Source of the DNA: Anastrepha obliqua | Lineage: Eukaryota; Arthropoda; Insecta; Diptera; Tephritidae | Assembly: GCF_027943255.1 (NCBI RefSeq) | Contig: NC_072895.1 | Location: 48,272,001-48,336,000, forward strand | DNA length: 64,000 nucleotides | Reading direction: 5' to 3' | In this document: one piece after another, positions 34,301-45,500 of the stretch | How positions within the stretch are numbered: the first letter of the stretch is position 1 | How the letters are laid out: each line of letters starts with the position of its first letter | Program-made: the position numbers and the translations under genes | The notes under the pieces: model-generated | What the model saw: the letters and a program-made list of their open reading frames with translations, nothing else | What the model was told of the DNA's origin: nothing | The model's database searches: none

Positions 34301-34871
34301 AATTTTTCCAAAAATCCTGAATAAAAGCTTGGAAATTTTGCTCAAATTTTTTAAAAATTTAAATAATATTTATATAGTTTGGAGCTTCGCCATATATTGC
34401 TCTTAATCGATGCGATATTCAATATCTCCTAAGTCAAACCACTGATCCCAAAAACTCAAAAATGGCTAGAAGCAAGGCACATTTAACAGGTAGTAACAGC
34501 AGAGCAAAAACAGCAAGAGCAATGTGTTTTGCTTTTGGTGCCTAAAATTTCAAAATCTATAAATTTTACAATTTAAATACCAAAAAAAAAACAAAAAGTA
34601 GATAGCTTTCAAATGAGCTCTTCTATCTACTGATACTAAGTTCAATGTGCTTTGCCTAGAAGTATTTCGTTCTAATGGTGACAATATTATCAGAGTACAT
34701 ATTTCTTTGAATTCATGTCTTACTTTACATTAAAATATATTTACAAAGTTATATTAAAACCTTTGCTTTTAAAAATATTTCTAGGTTTTGGGAGTGATTT
34801 CTGCGTATTATTTCACACGCAGCATGGTAAATCATCAACAGAAACGCGAACAGATCATCATAAATGAATAA
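28273..34871 (+). CDS. Tetraspanin gene 3 (Tsp42E-cluster type), complete
   Basis: Coding exons 28273-28341, 31949-32110, 32234-32395, 32448-32648, 34785-34871; all introns phase 0; 226 residues. Start MKVPFSSATLWKYVF lacks the usual MGC/MGL but leads into TM1 and a gtgagt donor at the family position. Exon 2 is 54 codons, seven shorter than in genes 1 and 2: the outer loop between TM1 and TM2 is almost gone (GGAGTLAGAYT). TM3 is YIVTTVLCIVLQTICMIAF. The large loop has HNCCGRDS, NSCC, ENC and KGC, six cysteines. The tail (NHQQKREQIIINE) is long and charged for the group. Role as for the other tetraspanins. Introns 1 and 4 hold repeats; introns 2 and 3 are 123 and 52 bp. Confidence 0.94.
28342..29210. 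other. Intron 1 of gene 3, left part; nothing recognised
   Basis: No supported repeat or ORF. Confidence 0.4.
29211..29913 (+). mobile_element. Rosa-like (DD41D) deletion derivative
   Basis: Ends AGGGTGGGCCAT (left) and ATGGCCCACCCT (right), with shared inner ttgctttttgaa. Transposase remnant: MGRYTLEQNWEILKTYFQSG, then a direct jump to VTVNGERYRDML, so the N-terminal middle including the first catalytic Asp is deleted; then WFQQDGATCHTAKATLELL, and after a frameshift SCDLSLLDYFLWGAVKDK and ASRGSHLNDIIFHS. About 703 bp, in intron 1 of gene 3. Confidence 0.88.
29930..30853 (+). mobile_element. Mariner (D34D) element, decayed
   Basis: Frame 29902-30639 holds TAAAEINTVHGENTVS, TAQKWFSKFRSG, EDAPRAGRP, KRVPHRLS and VTGDEKWVLYNN (first Asp). 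About 30 residues are missing between QWLDKDE and ITADYYSHQL. A frameshift at KVFTTTTQ leads to HHDNAIPHTARQ (second Asp) and YSPDIAPCYYHPF, where the third catalytic Asp (normally in PSDYH) is Tyr. Ends IKRLKRIDV at 30852. Terminal repeats not recognised. Confidence 0.85.
30893..31072 (-). mobile_element. Rosa-like family R element, 5' end only
   Basis: Minus strand starts at AAAGGGTGATCAGATTGCAG (plus 31053-31072) and carries FRPTYGVQ fused to SGEAHFWLNGYVN. Same fusion as in 57080-57607. It stops abruptly next to the mariner C-terminus. Confidence 0.7.
31073..31948. other. Intron 1 of gene 3, right part; nothing recognised
   Basis: Text at 31440-31760 has coding-like GC content but I could not match it to a family. 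Confidence 0.4.
31949..32110 (+). CDS. Tetraspanin gene 3, exon 2
   Basis: 54 codons between ctttcag and gtgagt. TM1 end and TM2 joined by a very short Gly/Ala-rich loop; TM2 followed by MASVRQS. Confidence 0.9.
32234..32395 (+). CDS. Tetraspanin gene 3, exon 3
   Basis: 54 codons. TM3 then a charged loop half (WDERPETQQEMDD). Confidence 0.92.
32448..32648 (+). CDS. Tetraspanin gene 3, exon 4
   Basis: 67 codons starting HNCCGRDSPQDYL; loop cysteines SCC, NC, GC; ends inside TM4 (LILIILGLIAFQ). Confidence 0.94.
32649..33404. other. Intron 4 of gene 3, left part; nothing recognised
   Basis: No supported feature. Confidence 0.4.
33405..33640 (+). repeat. Unclassified dispersed repeat B, copy 3
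   Basis: gattgggctggtgatatacg, aaaaaatcaacacattctt and ttacttcgttgcc match copies at 19275 and 19567; continues with ggtggccaaatcttagtcaag. In intron 4 of gene 3. Confidence 0.6.
33641..34784. other. Intron 4 of gene 3, right part; nothing recognised
   Basis: AT-rich, no end repeats or ORFs supported. Confidence 0.4.
34785..34871 (+). CDS. Tetraspanin gene 3, terminal exon
   Basis: 28 codons plus TAA after tttctag. Completes TM4 and gives a Gln/Lys/Arg-rich tail. Confidence 0.88.
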   Translation, partial: VLGVISAYYFTRSMVNHQQKREQIIINE

Positions 34872-34900
34872 TTAAGTACTTTGCACGAAAATGTTGTTAT

Positions 34901-34906
34901 AATAAA
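34901..34906 (+). promoter_or_regulatory. Poly(A) signal of gene 3 (AATAAA)
   Basis: AATAAA 30 bases after the stop. This would give a very short 3' UTR; further A-rich sites follow near 35020-35065. Confidence 0.55.
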
Positions 34907-35553
34907 AAGTTTAACATTTTTAAGTAATGTTAAATTTGAATTTGATTATGATTGATATTTGATATTTCGAGCCTCCAATGAGTGTAAAGGGACTATTTTA
35001 ATTAGGTGCTTAAACAAAAAATAAAAAATAAAAAATTAAATATAAAATATAAAATAAAAGCAAAAATAAAGAATCTGCTTCATTAGTTTCATTACAGACT
35101 GTTTAGTAAACAGTTATGATCCACCCTCTTTGGCAACCCATCTGAGTATACGCTGTTAACATAGGTCTGTGCATGAAGCAAATAGTTTGTAACAACTGTT
35201 TTGGTGCTCATGCATCCAAAGAACGTGAAAAGTAGGGGAAAGCAAAATGAAATCGCATTTTGAGGAGAAATTGCAAGTTTTAACTGGATACATTTTTACT
35301 TGTAAGAATTTGTAAGTGAGAAAAACAGCTGATCGCAAAGTAAAAATAAAAATGAGTTTAACTTGCGAATTAATTTAAATTACAAATTAAATTGCGAATT
35401 GAATCAAAGTTCTAAATTTAATCAAAAATGGTGATTAAAATGTAAAATTTAAGTAAATACAATTTAAAAAAAATTTTATTTAACTTAATTTAATTTATTT
35501 AAAGTCATAAATTAAATAGGAATTCTATTATATAGAAATAATTTGGCAATATA
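34907..35553. other. Intergenic after gene 3; nothing recognised
   Basis: Very AT-rich with aaataaaa and aatttaaatt runs. Confidence 0.4.
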
Positions 35554-36684
35554 CAGGGTGAACGATATGAAGTGTTACCCACTTCACACTGCTTCTAATG
35601 AGAGTTCAATATATAGTTTATAAGCCATCAAAAGCATTTGCGTCTCAGTTTGGTTGAATTTTTTTTTTCTGTGATGGAATTCAAACGTAACCAACCAACC
35701 AACTATAAAACGTTACAATGATACTGGTAGCATTGCAAAACGCTATGGAGGTGGACCAAAAAAAACCACGTCGAAGTGGAAGAAAAATGGCCAAAGAACT
35801 GAAAATATCGCAAGACAGCATTCGACGCATATTGCAAAATAAGCTCAAGATCAAGGCTTAAAAGTTCCAAAAAGCACACGATCTTTCACCTCAGCAAAAA
35901 AAGTTCGGTGCGAAAGAGCAAAGGAGTTGTTGCGCTTGCACGAACGTGGCGAATTTCCCAACATTGTGTTTTCTGATGAAAAAAATTCCCCAATTGAGCA
36001 TTTCATAAACACTCAAAACGATCGTGCTTACTTGACCGAACGCTCATACGAGAATTTGAGCCTACGTATGGCCACTTGAAGCAATTTACCATCGCAAGTA
36101 ATGGCCGCAGTGACCGCTGATGGACGCTTTCCAATCGTTTTTATCGAGCCTGGTGTCAAAGTGAATACGACTTATTATCGGGAAAATGTTTTAGAAGCTG
36201 CTTTAGAGCCGTGGACACGCAAACATTTCGGTCGACGACCATGGACATTCCAGCAGGACTCGGCACCATCTCATAAAGCTCATGCGAACCAAGAATGGTT
36301 AAAAAATCATGTTCCACACTTCATTTCGTCTACACAATGGCTTTTGAATTCGCCAGACGCAAATCCGATGGACTATTCCATCTGATCAATTTTGGAGAGC
36401 AAGGTGAGGACTTAAAAATATGACAGTATGGATGCGCTGAAAAAAGCGATTATACGAGAATGGGCCAAAATACCTCAACATCACATTCGAGCAGCATGCA
36501 ACTCTTTTTTTGACCGTTTGAAGGCTACAGTCAAGGCAAAAGGCGGTCATATCGAGCTAAAGTGAATATATGTTAAAATTGTAATCATTTTTGAACAATC
36601 TTGTCTTTGAAATCAATAAAAACTAATTTCACACAAAAAATTTATGGTGTTTTGAATAGCTAACACTTCACATCGTTCACCCTG
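35554..36684 (+). mobile_element. maT-like (DD37D) Tc1/mariner element
   Basis: 1131 bp flanked by TA; inverted ends start CAGGGTGAACGATATGAAGT (one mismatch in 24 bases). Transposase in order: GSIAKRYGGG, ELLRLHERGEFPNIVFSDEK (first Asp), AVTADGRFPIVFIEPGVKV, WTFQQDSAPSHKAHA (second Asp), NSPDANPMDYSI (third Asp; 37 residues from the second as counted, hence DD37D), ILESKVRT, HHIRAACNSFFDRLKATVKA. At least three stops or frameshifts. Better preserved than 6328-7504, with a different end sequence. Confidence 0.88.
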
Positions 36685-37979
36685 TATATGTATACATCAA
36701 CAATACAATTGTGTAGAATTGTCTTCACCTCACAGAGAAGAATAAATGGAAATTATGTGGTGCTAAGCTCGTTCTTTTGTATTTTATTTGCTTTTTTTTT
36801 AATTTAATACAAGGCAGCTAAACTGAACAAATTTGTACTTCTTGTGATAAATATTTAATCAGCTGTTCGTAAAACCTGGGAATTCTTACAGGTTTTGCGT
36901 TCATGTATTTTTTTTCATATATTTCTTTTTGAGAGCGAATTCTCGGAAATTAAGTTACTGGCAAGTTACTGGATGAATTTTTCATGAATAAACCTAATGA
37001 AGTGGGCTGGAACTGCAGCTTCTTGTCTTTATGTTATCATAGAAAATAGTAACTATCTTTAGTCTAAGAACTTAAAAACGCTCAACCATTATAATTTGAA
37101 ATCTTGGAATCTAACAAATTACGCATAAATACTACTCGTACCAGAACTTTTCTCAATTAACGCTTTTGAATACGCAGAGCCGTTTGTATATTTCTGCTGT
37201 CCACACCACGAGAAAAACAAATGTTGCTAAACATTGTTGAGCGCAACATTAACATGTTTCGATATACACTTTTTTCATTTTTACGTGCTGAAACGCGAAC
37301 GATCGATTACGCCAATTCAACGCGAGGGCGATCAAGCATGACGGTAAGGCAGTAAGCCGATACACATACATATGCACGCGCTTATACCCTGCTAAGAAAA
37401 TCTAAACTAGCGACACAAATTCCTGATTTCGAACTGGTTTACCTGAACACTTGTGAAGCACTTTGCTACTCATGTCGCGAGTAGCGACATCTGTTTACAG
37501 AATTTTGCAGTGCTCAAAGTAGAAATGCAAATAAGCGCTCTTCTCTCTCAATACATACGATCAATACGAATTTTTACGTTCTAACGGCAATCAGGTTTAC
37601 ACAATAAAATTTATTTCAAGCAGAAGATTGTCACTTCAGCAGCATTCAAAAGAAAAATTCTTATATGGAAGACTAAGAAAAGCTAACCACCATTTTACAA
37701 ATAAAACTTGAGAAAGTATAAAATTCACTTTAAACCAAGTCGCGTTTCAGAAGGCTTCAAACTATACTCATTTGTATTGAAAACTCATTATTTATCTATT
37801 CGTTGTCTTAGAAAACTTTAAATCAATTTCAGAATGCTTAATTGCCCTTTAGAGTACGTTAGATATATTTCAGAAAGAGTCAAGTGAACTTCAGAAAGCG
37901 TAGCCTGTATCGAAGAGATTTAATGGTCAGACACAGAATTTCTTACTTTTCCTAAATTTTGTGAAGTAGATGCATTGCC
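36685..37979. other. Intergenic; nothing recognised except early satellite-like text
   Basis: From about 37740, words such as tttcagaaggc and ttcagaaagcg resemble the satellite that follows but show no regular spacing. Confidence 0.4.
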
Positions 37980-39125
37980 TTTTTGTTTTTTAAAGTTCAT
38001 TTGACTAATTGAAGAGTATAAGTATATCACACTTTTTGAAGTATATGGAACAATTCCTGGAATACAATTTACTACTCTAAGTGATATTTGACACCCCTTA
38101 ACATGTAATTGGCTATTTTGAAGTGCTTTTGATTGTTTCTAAAATACTATTGCTTATTCTAAAGCACATTAAAAGTATTTGGAAATACATTAGAATATTC
38201 TAAACTACATTTGACGGTTTCTGCAATACGATTGACTACTCGGAAATACGTTTAGCGCTTTCTGAAATGCGATTCACTTTTCTGACGTAATTTTGATTGT
38301 TTTTGAAATACATGTGACCATTATAAAATATTTTTGCCGGTTTCTGAAATACAAATGTCTATTCTGAATAACACGCGACGCCTTCTGAAATACAATTTAT
38401 TATTCGCGAAATATGTTAAACGTTTCCTGAAATTCAATTAAATATTCTGAAATTTTTTCGACGGTTTCTCGAATACGAATTTTCGGAAATATATCCTGAA
38501 TGGCATTTCCTGAAATTGAATTGACTATTCTAAGTACTTCAGATGCCTTCGGAAATGCATTTAGTCATTACGAAATATATTTAAAGCTTCCTGAAATACA
38601 TACCATCGACTAATCTGAAGTATTTCCGACTTCGTAAAACGTGCACGCGGTGGTCATGCAAAAGAAATCGAATTTTATACTTAAATGTATATGTTCAAAC
38701 TCGATAATAAAAAAAAAATTAGTTAAAAAAGTCAAACCGTTTGTGTTTTATTCAAAAAAAAAGTTGAAGCGCTCTTACTGAAAAACGCTTTACCATCGAC
38801 TAATCTGAAGTGTTTTCGACGGTTTCTGAAATACAATCGATTATGCTAAAATACTTTTGTTGGATTCTAAAATACAATCGACTATGCGAAAACACGTTGA
38901 ACGCTTTCTGGAATATATTTGACTATTCTAAAGAACTTTTGACGGTTTCTAAAATACAACTAACAATTCTGAAATATTTTTGATGGCTTCTAAATACACT
39001 TTACTATTATGAATTGTCTTTAATGGCTTCTGAAATACAATGGACTATTCTGAAGTACCTTTGATGGCTTCTGAAGTATACCTAATTAACTACTTTAAAG
39101 ACTTTTCATAGCCTCTGAACAACGT
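37980..39125 (+). repeat. Degenerate 41-bp satellite array upstream of gene 4
   Basis: The tract is built of (tttctgaaatacaattgacta)-like half units alternating with (ttctgaaatac.tttgacgg)-like ones. Equivalent ctgaaat points at 38139, 38180, 38221, 38262, 38303, 38344 and 38385 give an exact 41-base step. Interrupted at 38629-38792 by a transposon fragment. It ends about 590 bases before the ATG of gene 4. Confidence 0.85.
38629..38793 (+). mobile_element. Rosa-like element 3' end inside the satellite
   Basis: Plus-strand DFVKRARGGHAKEIEF plus stop, then the A-rich stretch and the end gttgaagcgctcttactgaa followed by aaacgctt. Same family as 46078-46993. Only the last 165 bases remain. Confidence 0.85.
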
Positions 39126-39130
39126 TTGAC

Positions 39131-39715
39131 TTCTCTGAATTATGATACTTTTGACGCGCTGTATAGTACTTTTGCTCCCAAATTCACTAGGAGCAAACCA
39201 GTTCAGAACTGATCGATTTCTCGGCAGGGTATAATAACACAAACACCAACGCACACACACACAGCTGAGTCGCAACAACGATTTCAGGTTTAAAAAGTTC
39301 GATCTTCTTGGCATTTCGAAAATATTCGGCGATCTAGACGGTTGGGCGTTGTTGTGCTGCGACTGGTTTACGCGTTAATTGTAAATTTGAATATCCAGCT
39401 TTGGATTTTTATTTTTTTTGTGTGTTTATTTATTAGTGAAACCCGTGATATCAAAAATTTCTACAGTCTTCTTCAGTGTTGTATGTATGATTGTGCTATT
39501 TTGTTTACTGTTTTCAGTTTTTGTTGTTGTACTTTCCATTGTGCGTTATTTGCACACAAATCGAAAAGTATTGCCATTGAGTGGCGTGTCGTTGCATATA
39601 ATTATTTTACAGTTACAGCAAATAAGTGCAGCTGATGCGTTGTGTTAATACATATTTTTTGATTAAACTTTTTAATTTGACTGCAGATAAGTTACAATAA
39701 AAGGAAACTTTCAAA
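39131..39715. other. Upstream region and probable leader of gene 4
   Basis: Starts with a CA-rich stretch (39240-39264), then T-rich sequence. Hydrophobic frames over 39342-39648 are of the kind produced by T-rich leaders. No firm promoter element. Confidence 0.4.
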
Positions 39716-39775
39716 ATGGGCTGTACATCCGGTGTAATGAAATTTGTTTTGAACATTATGAACGTCCTGCTGGCG
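39716..39775 (+). CDS. Tetraspanin gene 4, exon 1
   Basis: 20 codons, MGCTSGV to NVLLA, before gtaagt. Confidence 0.88.
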
Positions 39776-42513
39776 GTAAGTTTTATAGTAAATACTAACA
39801 ATTAAGACAACAAGAAAAAAATTATAAGCTAACAAGAAAACTTATTTTAAATTCGAGCAACAAAAACAAATTCGAAAATTGAAACAAGAAAAGTAGACTC
39901 TGCCGTAAACAGCAACTGTTAATTGGCACAGCAATTTGGTCTGTATGACTTTTGTTGTTATTGAAATAATTGGTAACCAAAAAAAAAAAAACAACAACAA
40001 AAAGGCAAATTTCAATATATGTATGACTTTTGTTGTTATTGAAATAATTGGTAACCAAAAAACAAAAACAACAACAAAAAGGCAAATTTTAATATATGTT
40101 TAGCAGCGTTGCTTTTAAATACCATTTTGCATAATAAAATTAAAAATAAAATATCGAAAATCCAACAAAAAAAAAAGCATAAATTCATAAAAAAGATTAG
40201 AAGCAAAAAACATTTAAGTATGTAATAAAAAAATCTTTGGCATCAGTGTGGCGTGCTGACGAATCCAGTCACCTCTTGTTGTTTGAACAAAACGTGTAAT
40301 TTTTTTGAAATGATATCATCTATCGGCCGCTAAAATGTTAATTTGGATTCACAAGCAGCTGCGTCAATTTGTTTGCTCTTTTTCAGTTGAAATGCCTGCA
40401 TGCCTAATACGTACGTATAAGCTTTTATATGCGCACAAACAAAATATACCTTTACATATCTACATGCATCCATATACATATATTATACTACATCTACAAT
40501 GTTAAATTTGTTAGCATTGTCGATACCGCACGTCGTATCACATGCCGCTTAAGTTTGAAATTGTGCTAAGCTAAACTTCAAATAGCTTCGACTTATCGGA
40601 TCGTTGGTTTTTTTTTTTGTTCTTTGCATCGGCATTCCAGTGCGACATTGTAGACACGAACATAAAGGGTGTTGTTTCGACGGAGCCATCGATGGGGCCT
40701 ATCAAACTAGTTGTTCGTGTAAACCCATGTTTTTGACTACTGGTCAGTTAATTTTGGACTAACCGCTTAGACGGCTACTGCGCCAATTACGAAGAAGGAA
40801 AACTCTTCAACATGAGCAATGCACGAACACGCAGTGGAAAATTATTTCCAAAATAAATGTTTGGTAAAAAAAAAACAAAATAAATAACCAACCTGTGTGC
40901 TAAGCTGAAGCTCATTTCTACCTTAATAGCACGGGCAATAAATAAAATGTTTACATTCTGAGCGACACTAATCTACAAGCGACTCGTCATTAGTGCCGAT
41001 GCACTCCGAAAAAAGCATTGGCTGGCTAAAATTTTCAAAACGATGATGAGCCATTGCCGTTTTTTATGATGAGTGCCAAGAATACTAGAACATAGCATAA
41101 CTTTGCCGTCAGAGAGTATGAAAGAAAATAGTTGTTTGAAAATCAAAGAAAAAAAAAAGTTTAACAAAAGTCCATAATAAGCTCAGCCCCATTCCCGCGA
41201 CAGTCGGTTCTGCATCACCGGAACGACGCGGATTTGTATCCGGCAGGGAACTGCCACTTTAGCAGCATTCTCCGTATTTGTTGTAATGATAAGACGGTAC
41301 CTGGGAAGGTGCAATCTTGTATTCCATCATTCTTAGGTCGGCCCAACACCTGATTTTTGCCAAATTTACTGAGAGCCGAGTGACATGCATAGCATTCATG
41401 CGACCTCTTTTTCCCATGCCAATATCAAGCATCTGCGAAGAATGCATAGAAGCCAGTGACATAAGCCGCTGCAATACGTAATTTGTCATGTGGTTTGACT
41501 GTTGTGAACTACCTCCTATTAAAGTATGATACATGAAGTCACTGGTATAGGTTGATAAACCAATTAATATTTACGATTTGGGGGTCAACATTCGACGCGT
41601 TATTGCGCAGTAACGCCGGCTTTGGTGGAAAAGCTGATAGAAAATAATGTTATTGTCTGTATAAGTTACAATCGATGTAGAGCAAAGCGAAAACAAAACA
41701 AAAAAAATTGCGAATTTTAAAATAATTTTTACTAGGTCGCATCATTCATAAACGTAGTTGATTTTAAATTAACTTAGCTACAAAAGAATTAAGAAATAAG
41801 AAAAACACGATAGGTGGCGCGTGGGTCGAGATATTTGGCAAACCCTAATTTATGGTACGATTTCGCTGACATTCAGAATCTGTATTACCAAATTAAGTGA
41901 AACAAGTGAGCCCATGTAATGAACAATTTAGCAAAAAATTAAGCTGGCGAAGTCAGGATGTTGGATAAAAAAATTATATGTGTATGACCCAATTTGGCTC
42001 ATATTCAGAATAACGTGAAATGAAGTAATTTTTGAATGCAATTATTTATAATTAAATTTTATGCAAATAAAAAAAGAGAAATAAGCGTGACACAATGATT
42101 CACTAGATGGCGCTGGGGTCACGATTTTAAAATAAAATTTTATTTGCAAATTTTGCATGAACGCTTTTATATCCCATTTGGCTTATATTAATACTATATA
42201 ATATATACGGCGGCCGCCGTAGCCGAATGGGTTGGTGCGTGACTACCATTCGCAATTCACAGAGAGAACGTCGCTTCGAATCTCGGTGAAATACCAAAAT
42301 TAAGAAAAACATTTTTCTAATAGCGGTCGCCCCTCGGCAGGCAATGGCAAACCTCCGAGTGTATTTCTGCCATGAAAAAGCTACTCATAAAAATATCTGC
42401 CGTTCGGAGTCGGCTTAAAACTGTAGGTCGCTCCATTTGTGGAACAACATCAAGACGCACACCACAAATAGAAGGAGGAGCTCGGCCAAACACCCAAAAA
42501 GGGTGTACGCGCC

Positions 42514-42548
<35 letters not shown>

Positions 42549-45500
42549 GTACGATAGAAATATATTTTTTATTTACATGCTAGATGGCGTTAAGCTTAAG
42601 ATACACCAGTCCCCCGAATTACACGATTTCGCTTTTACATGGTTTCTAAATGACAACAAACAATTTTTTTTGTCTTATTTTGATAGTTTGCATTATGTCA
42701 TTTATAAGTGATATTATATTGATAAACGTTGCGCTTTAAAAGCTCGTTTAAAGTTACCAAGCTCACTTTTTTCCAAAACTAATCGCAAGTATTAAGATAG
42801 TGGCATAGTGCGTGAAGAAGAAGATGAAAAAACTTCAAAGTCATTTGTTCTGATAGAATTCTAATAACAGGTGAAAAAAGACAGTTTTTTAGTTTTACAA
42901 ATTTATTTCGTAACTAATAGTGTTTTAACTTTATTAGAGCCCTGAAATGTCAACAAAAAGAAAGCCCAAAAAAAATCCGCACAAAACTCAGTATCCATAG
43001 CAAAAGAATGTGAAATGAATGAGGCGACTGTTAGGACAGTAAAGCAAATGGAAGCTTCTATTCGAAAAAGTGTAACCAGTGGAACTACTGTTTGTTACGT
43101 TTATATTGTTATTGTTTGAAAGGAATAGTGTGATTTAATATTTTCATTTTATTTGTAATTTTCAAAAATAAAATGAATTTTCAAAAATAAATTATATTGA
43201 AATTGAATCAGTCCTTATCTCATTTTGTAGGATTATAATGAACATATCTTCGACTTTTCTTTGTCCTCTTTAGATCGATTCATACGGTTTTTAGGTTTAT
43301 TGAACATATCCGTCTACTTTGTATGAACTCTGTGTCTCGTTTTGCACGATTTTTCCAAGATGATTGGAATTAGTGCACGAATATATGGGAAATACTTGTA
43401 TATACTTTAAGTTATTTTCTTGGATGAGTACATCTCTTTCCATTTCGGAAAGAATGGAATAAGAGATTCTCACTAAACAAGTTCGACACTACAGTCTATA
43501 CAGATGGCAGTAAAATGGATTGTGCTGTTGGAGCTGGTATATATTCTCATAGACCTAAAATTGAAAGATCTGTGCGTCTCCCTAATGCTTGCAGTGTCTC
43601 TCAGGCGGAAGTACTGGCGATTGGGGAAGCTTCTAGGCTACTAATCGCACATCCCTCTTTTAAGGGCAATATCGCTATTCTTTCTGGTAGCCAAGCTGTA
43701 ATCCAGGCACTGGATTCTCAGCTACAATAACCTCTAAAGTGGTGGAACAAAGTAGGAATAGCCTTACCGCCTTGAGTGAAAATCATAAAGGTACCTTAAT
43801 CTAGGTCCCGGGACATCGGAGCATTGAAGGTAATGAAAAAGTGGATGAACTGGCAAGAAGGCGATCTGCCATGAATAACGCTCTTGCAGAATCGGCATTC
43901 ACACCACTAGGTGCAATCAAGAGTGAAATTTCCCTAAAATACCTCCGAGTCGCAGATTGTAGATGGAGAGACCAGACGAAATGCAAAATTAGCAGAACGT
44001 TATGGCCCACCTACAACCTTAAGCAATCGTCAACATTGTTAAACATGAAACGACGGGACGCCTGGTGACTAACGGCAGTCATAACTGGCTTTTGGTCTGT
44101 GGGAGAACAGGCAGCTAAAATGGGCATCCCTCCCACCCTGGGTAAACCGCTGTTCGAGAGTTTGGAACAACTGTCTGGCTTAGATGTCAACAGCCTGATA
44201 AGGTTCCTGAACCGCACAGCAAGTTGGTAACGAGGATGTGGCAACAAAATGGTGCGGAAGCGCTAGTTGGATTCTGGAAGAATCACTACTTAAACCTACC
44301 AACCAACCAACATCCTTTGAATAGTTTAAATACCAAAGAGAAACCCAGTGCTTAACTATCTATCTAGAAGCATGCAAGTCTAATTAAATAATAACCAAGG
44401 GGATATCTTAATTTTAATACAAACAATTATTAATTTAACAAATGTTTATTGAATTACATTTTTTTGGATTAAAAATTAAAAATTTTCCTTCTATTATTAA
44501 TTTTATTATTTCCTTAAATTATTAACGCTTAGGTATAATAACTCTTTATTTTAGTACCCTGTTCATATAAAAGGAAATTGCAAAAAACCTGAAATATTTT
44601 TAAAGTGTCAGTAAAACAATTGAAATTGATCGAAAAATTTCGCTAAACGAGACGAAATGGTATAAAATATTTTCATTTTCATAAAAGATGAATTTGATTT
44701 AAACAAACACTTTTTTTATTTTTCTTTTGAAATTTATTTATTTTTTTTCATCTTAATAATTTGAAATAATTATATAGCATTGAAAAAATTTACTTGATAC
44801 AAGTTTTATACTTCTAAAAAGTACCCATTACGTGCACAGTAAATATGCACGCCGAGATGTATTTACTTGTTTTCAAACTCGAAATATTTGTGTCGTTAAG
44901 TTGTCCCGCCCGCCACAATCAGCAGCCTAAACCAGCTTGTCGCCAAATGGTGTAGAATTTATGAGTAATTTTTTAGCTGTGTGGTTGTTGGTGGAAAAAC
45001 CGCTTGTGACCATAATTGCATTTGTTTTTGTTGCTTTATATATATAAGTGCATATATGCATACATATACATATGTATCTATACAATAGTACATACATATA
45101 TATATGTATATCTTCATGTTTTTTTATTTAATTTTCGCTAACTAATTAAACAAATATTCAATTGCGACATGTATTAGTAACTCATGCATGCACCCAAATT
45201 TGCACAATCAATTGAATTTTGTATGCAATATGCGAATACAATATTTATATATTTTTATTTCATTTAATTTTTCTTTGCTATATTTTATGCGTCTCCACAC
45301 CCTCTCTTTTCAGCTCTTCGGCCTCGCATTGATAGCTTTGGCAGCCCTGTCCTTCAATACTGCACCCAAAGTCTACATCTACTATCTATTTGTAGTGGGT
45401 GCTGTTAATTTCATAGCGGCTATGTTGGGTTGTTGCGGCATTTGCCAGGAGGATGTTTGTCTCACGACTACGGTGCGTATAAGTAACCAGCTGACAATGA

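Noticed and set aside
38050..39125. CRISPR-like array
   Set aside because: Eukaryotic context, degenerate contiguous units without unique spacers.
39342..39648. Hydrophobic ORFs just before gene 4 as small membrane proteins
   Set aside because: T-rich leader sequence, two overlapping frames of equal quality, no family features; probably 5' UTR.
41259..41534. 91-codon minus-strand ORF as a gene
   Set aside because: No recognised motif, no splice or start context, and intronic position.
42220..42290. A tRNA gene, because of box A and box B-like text
   Set aside because: No acceptor stem pairing was seen, and the same head recurs with a common 250-base body in several copies, so it is a SINE.
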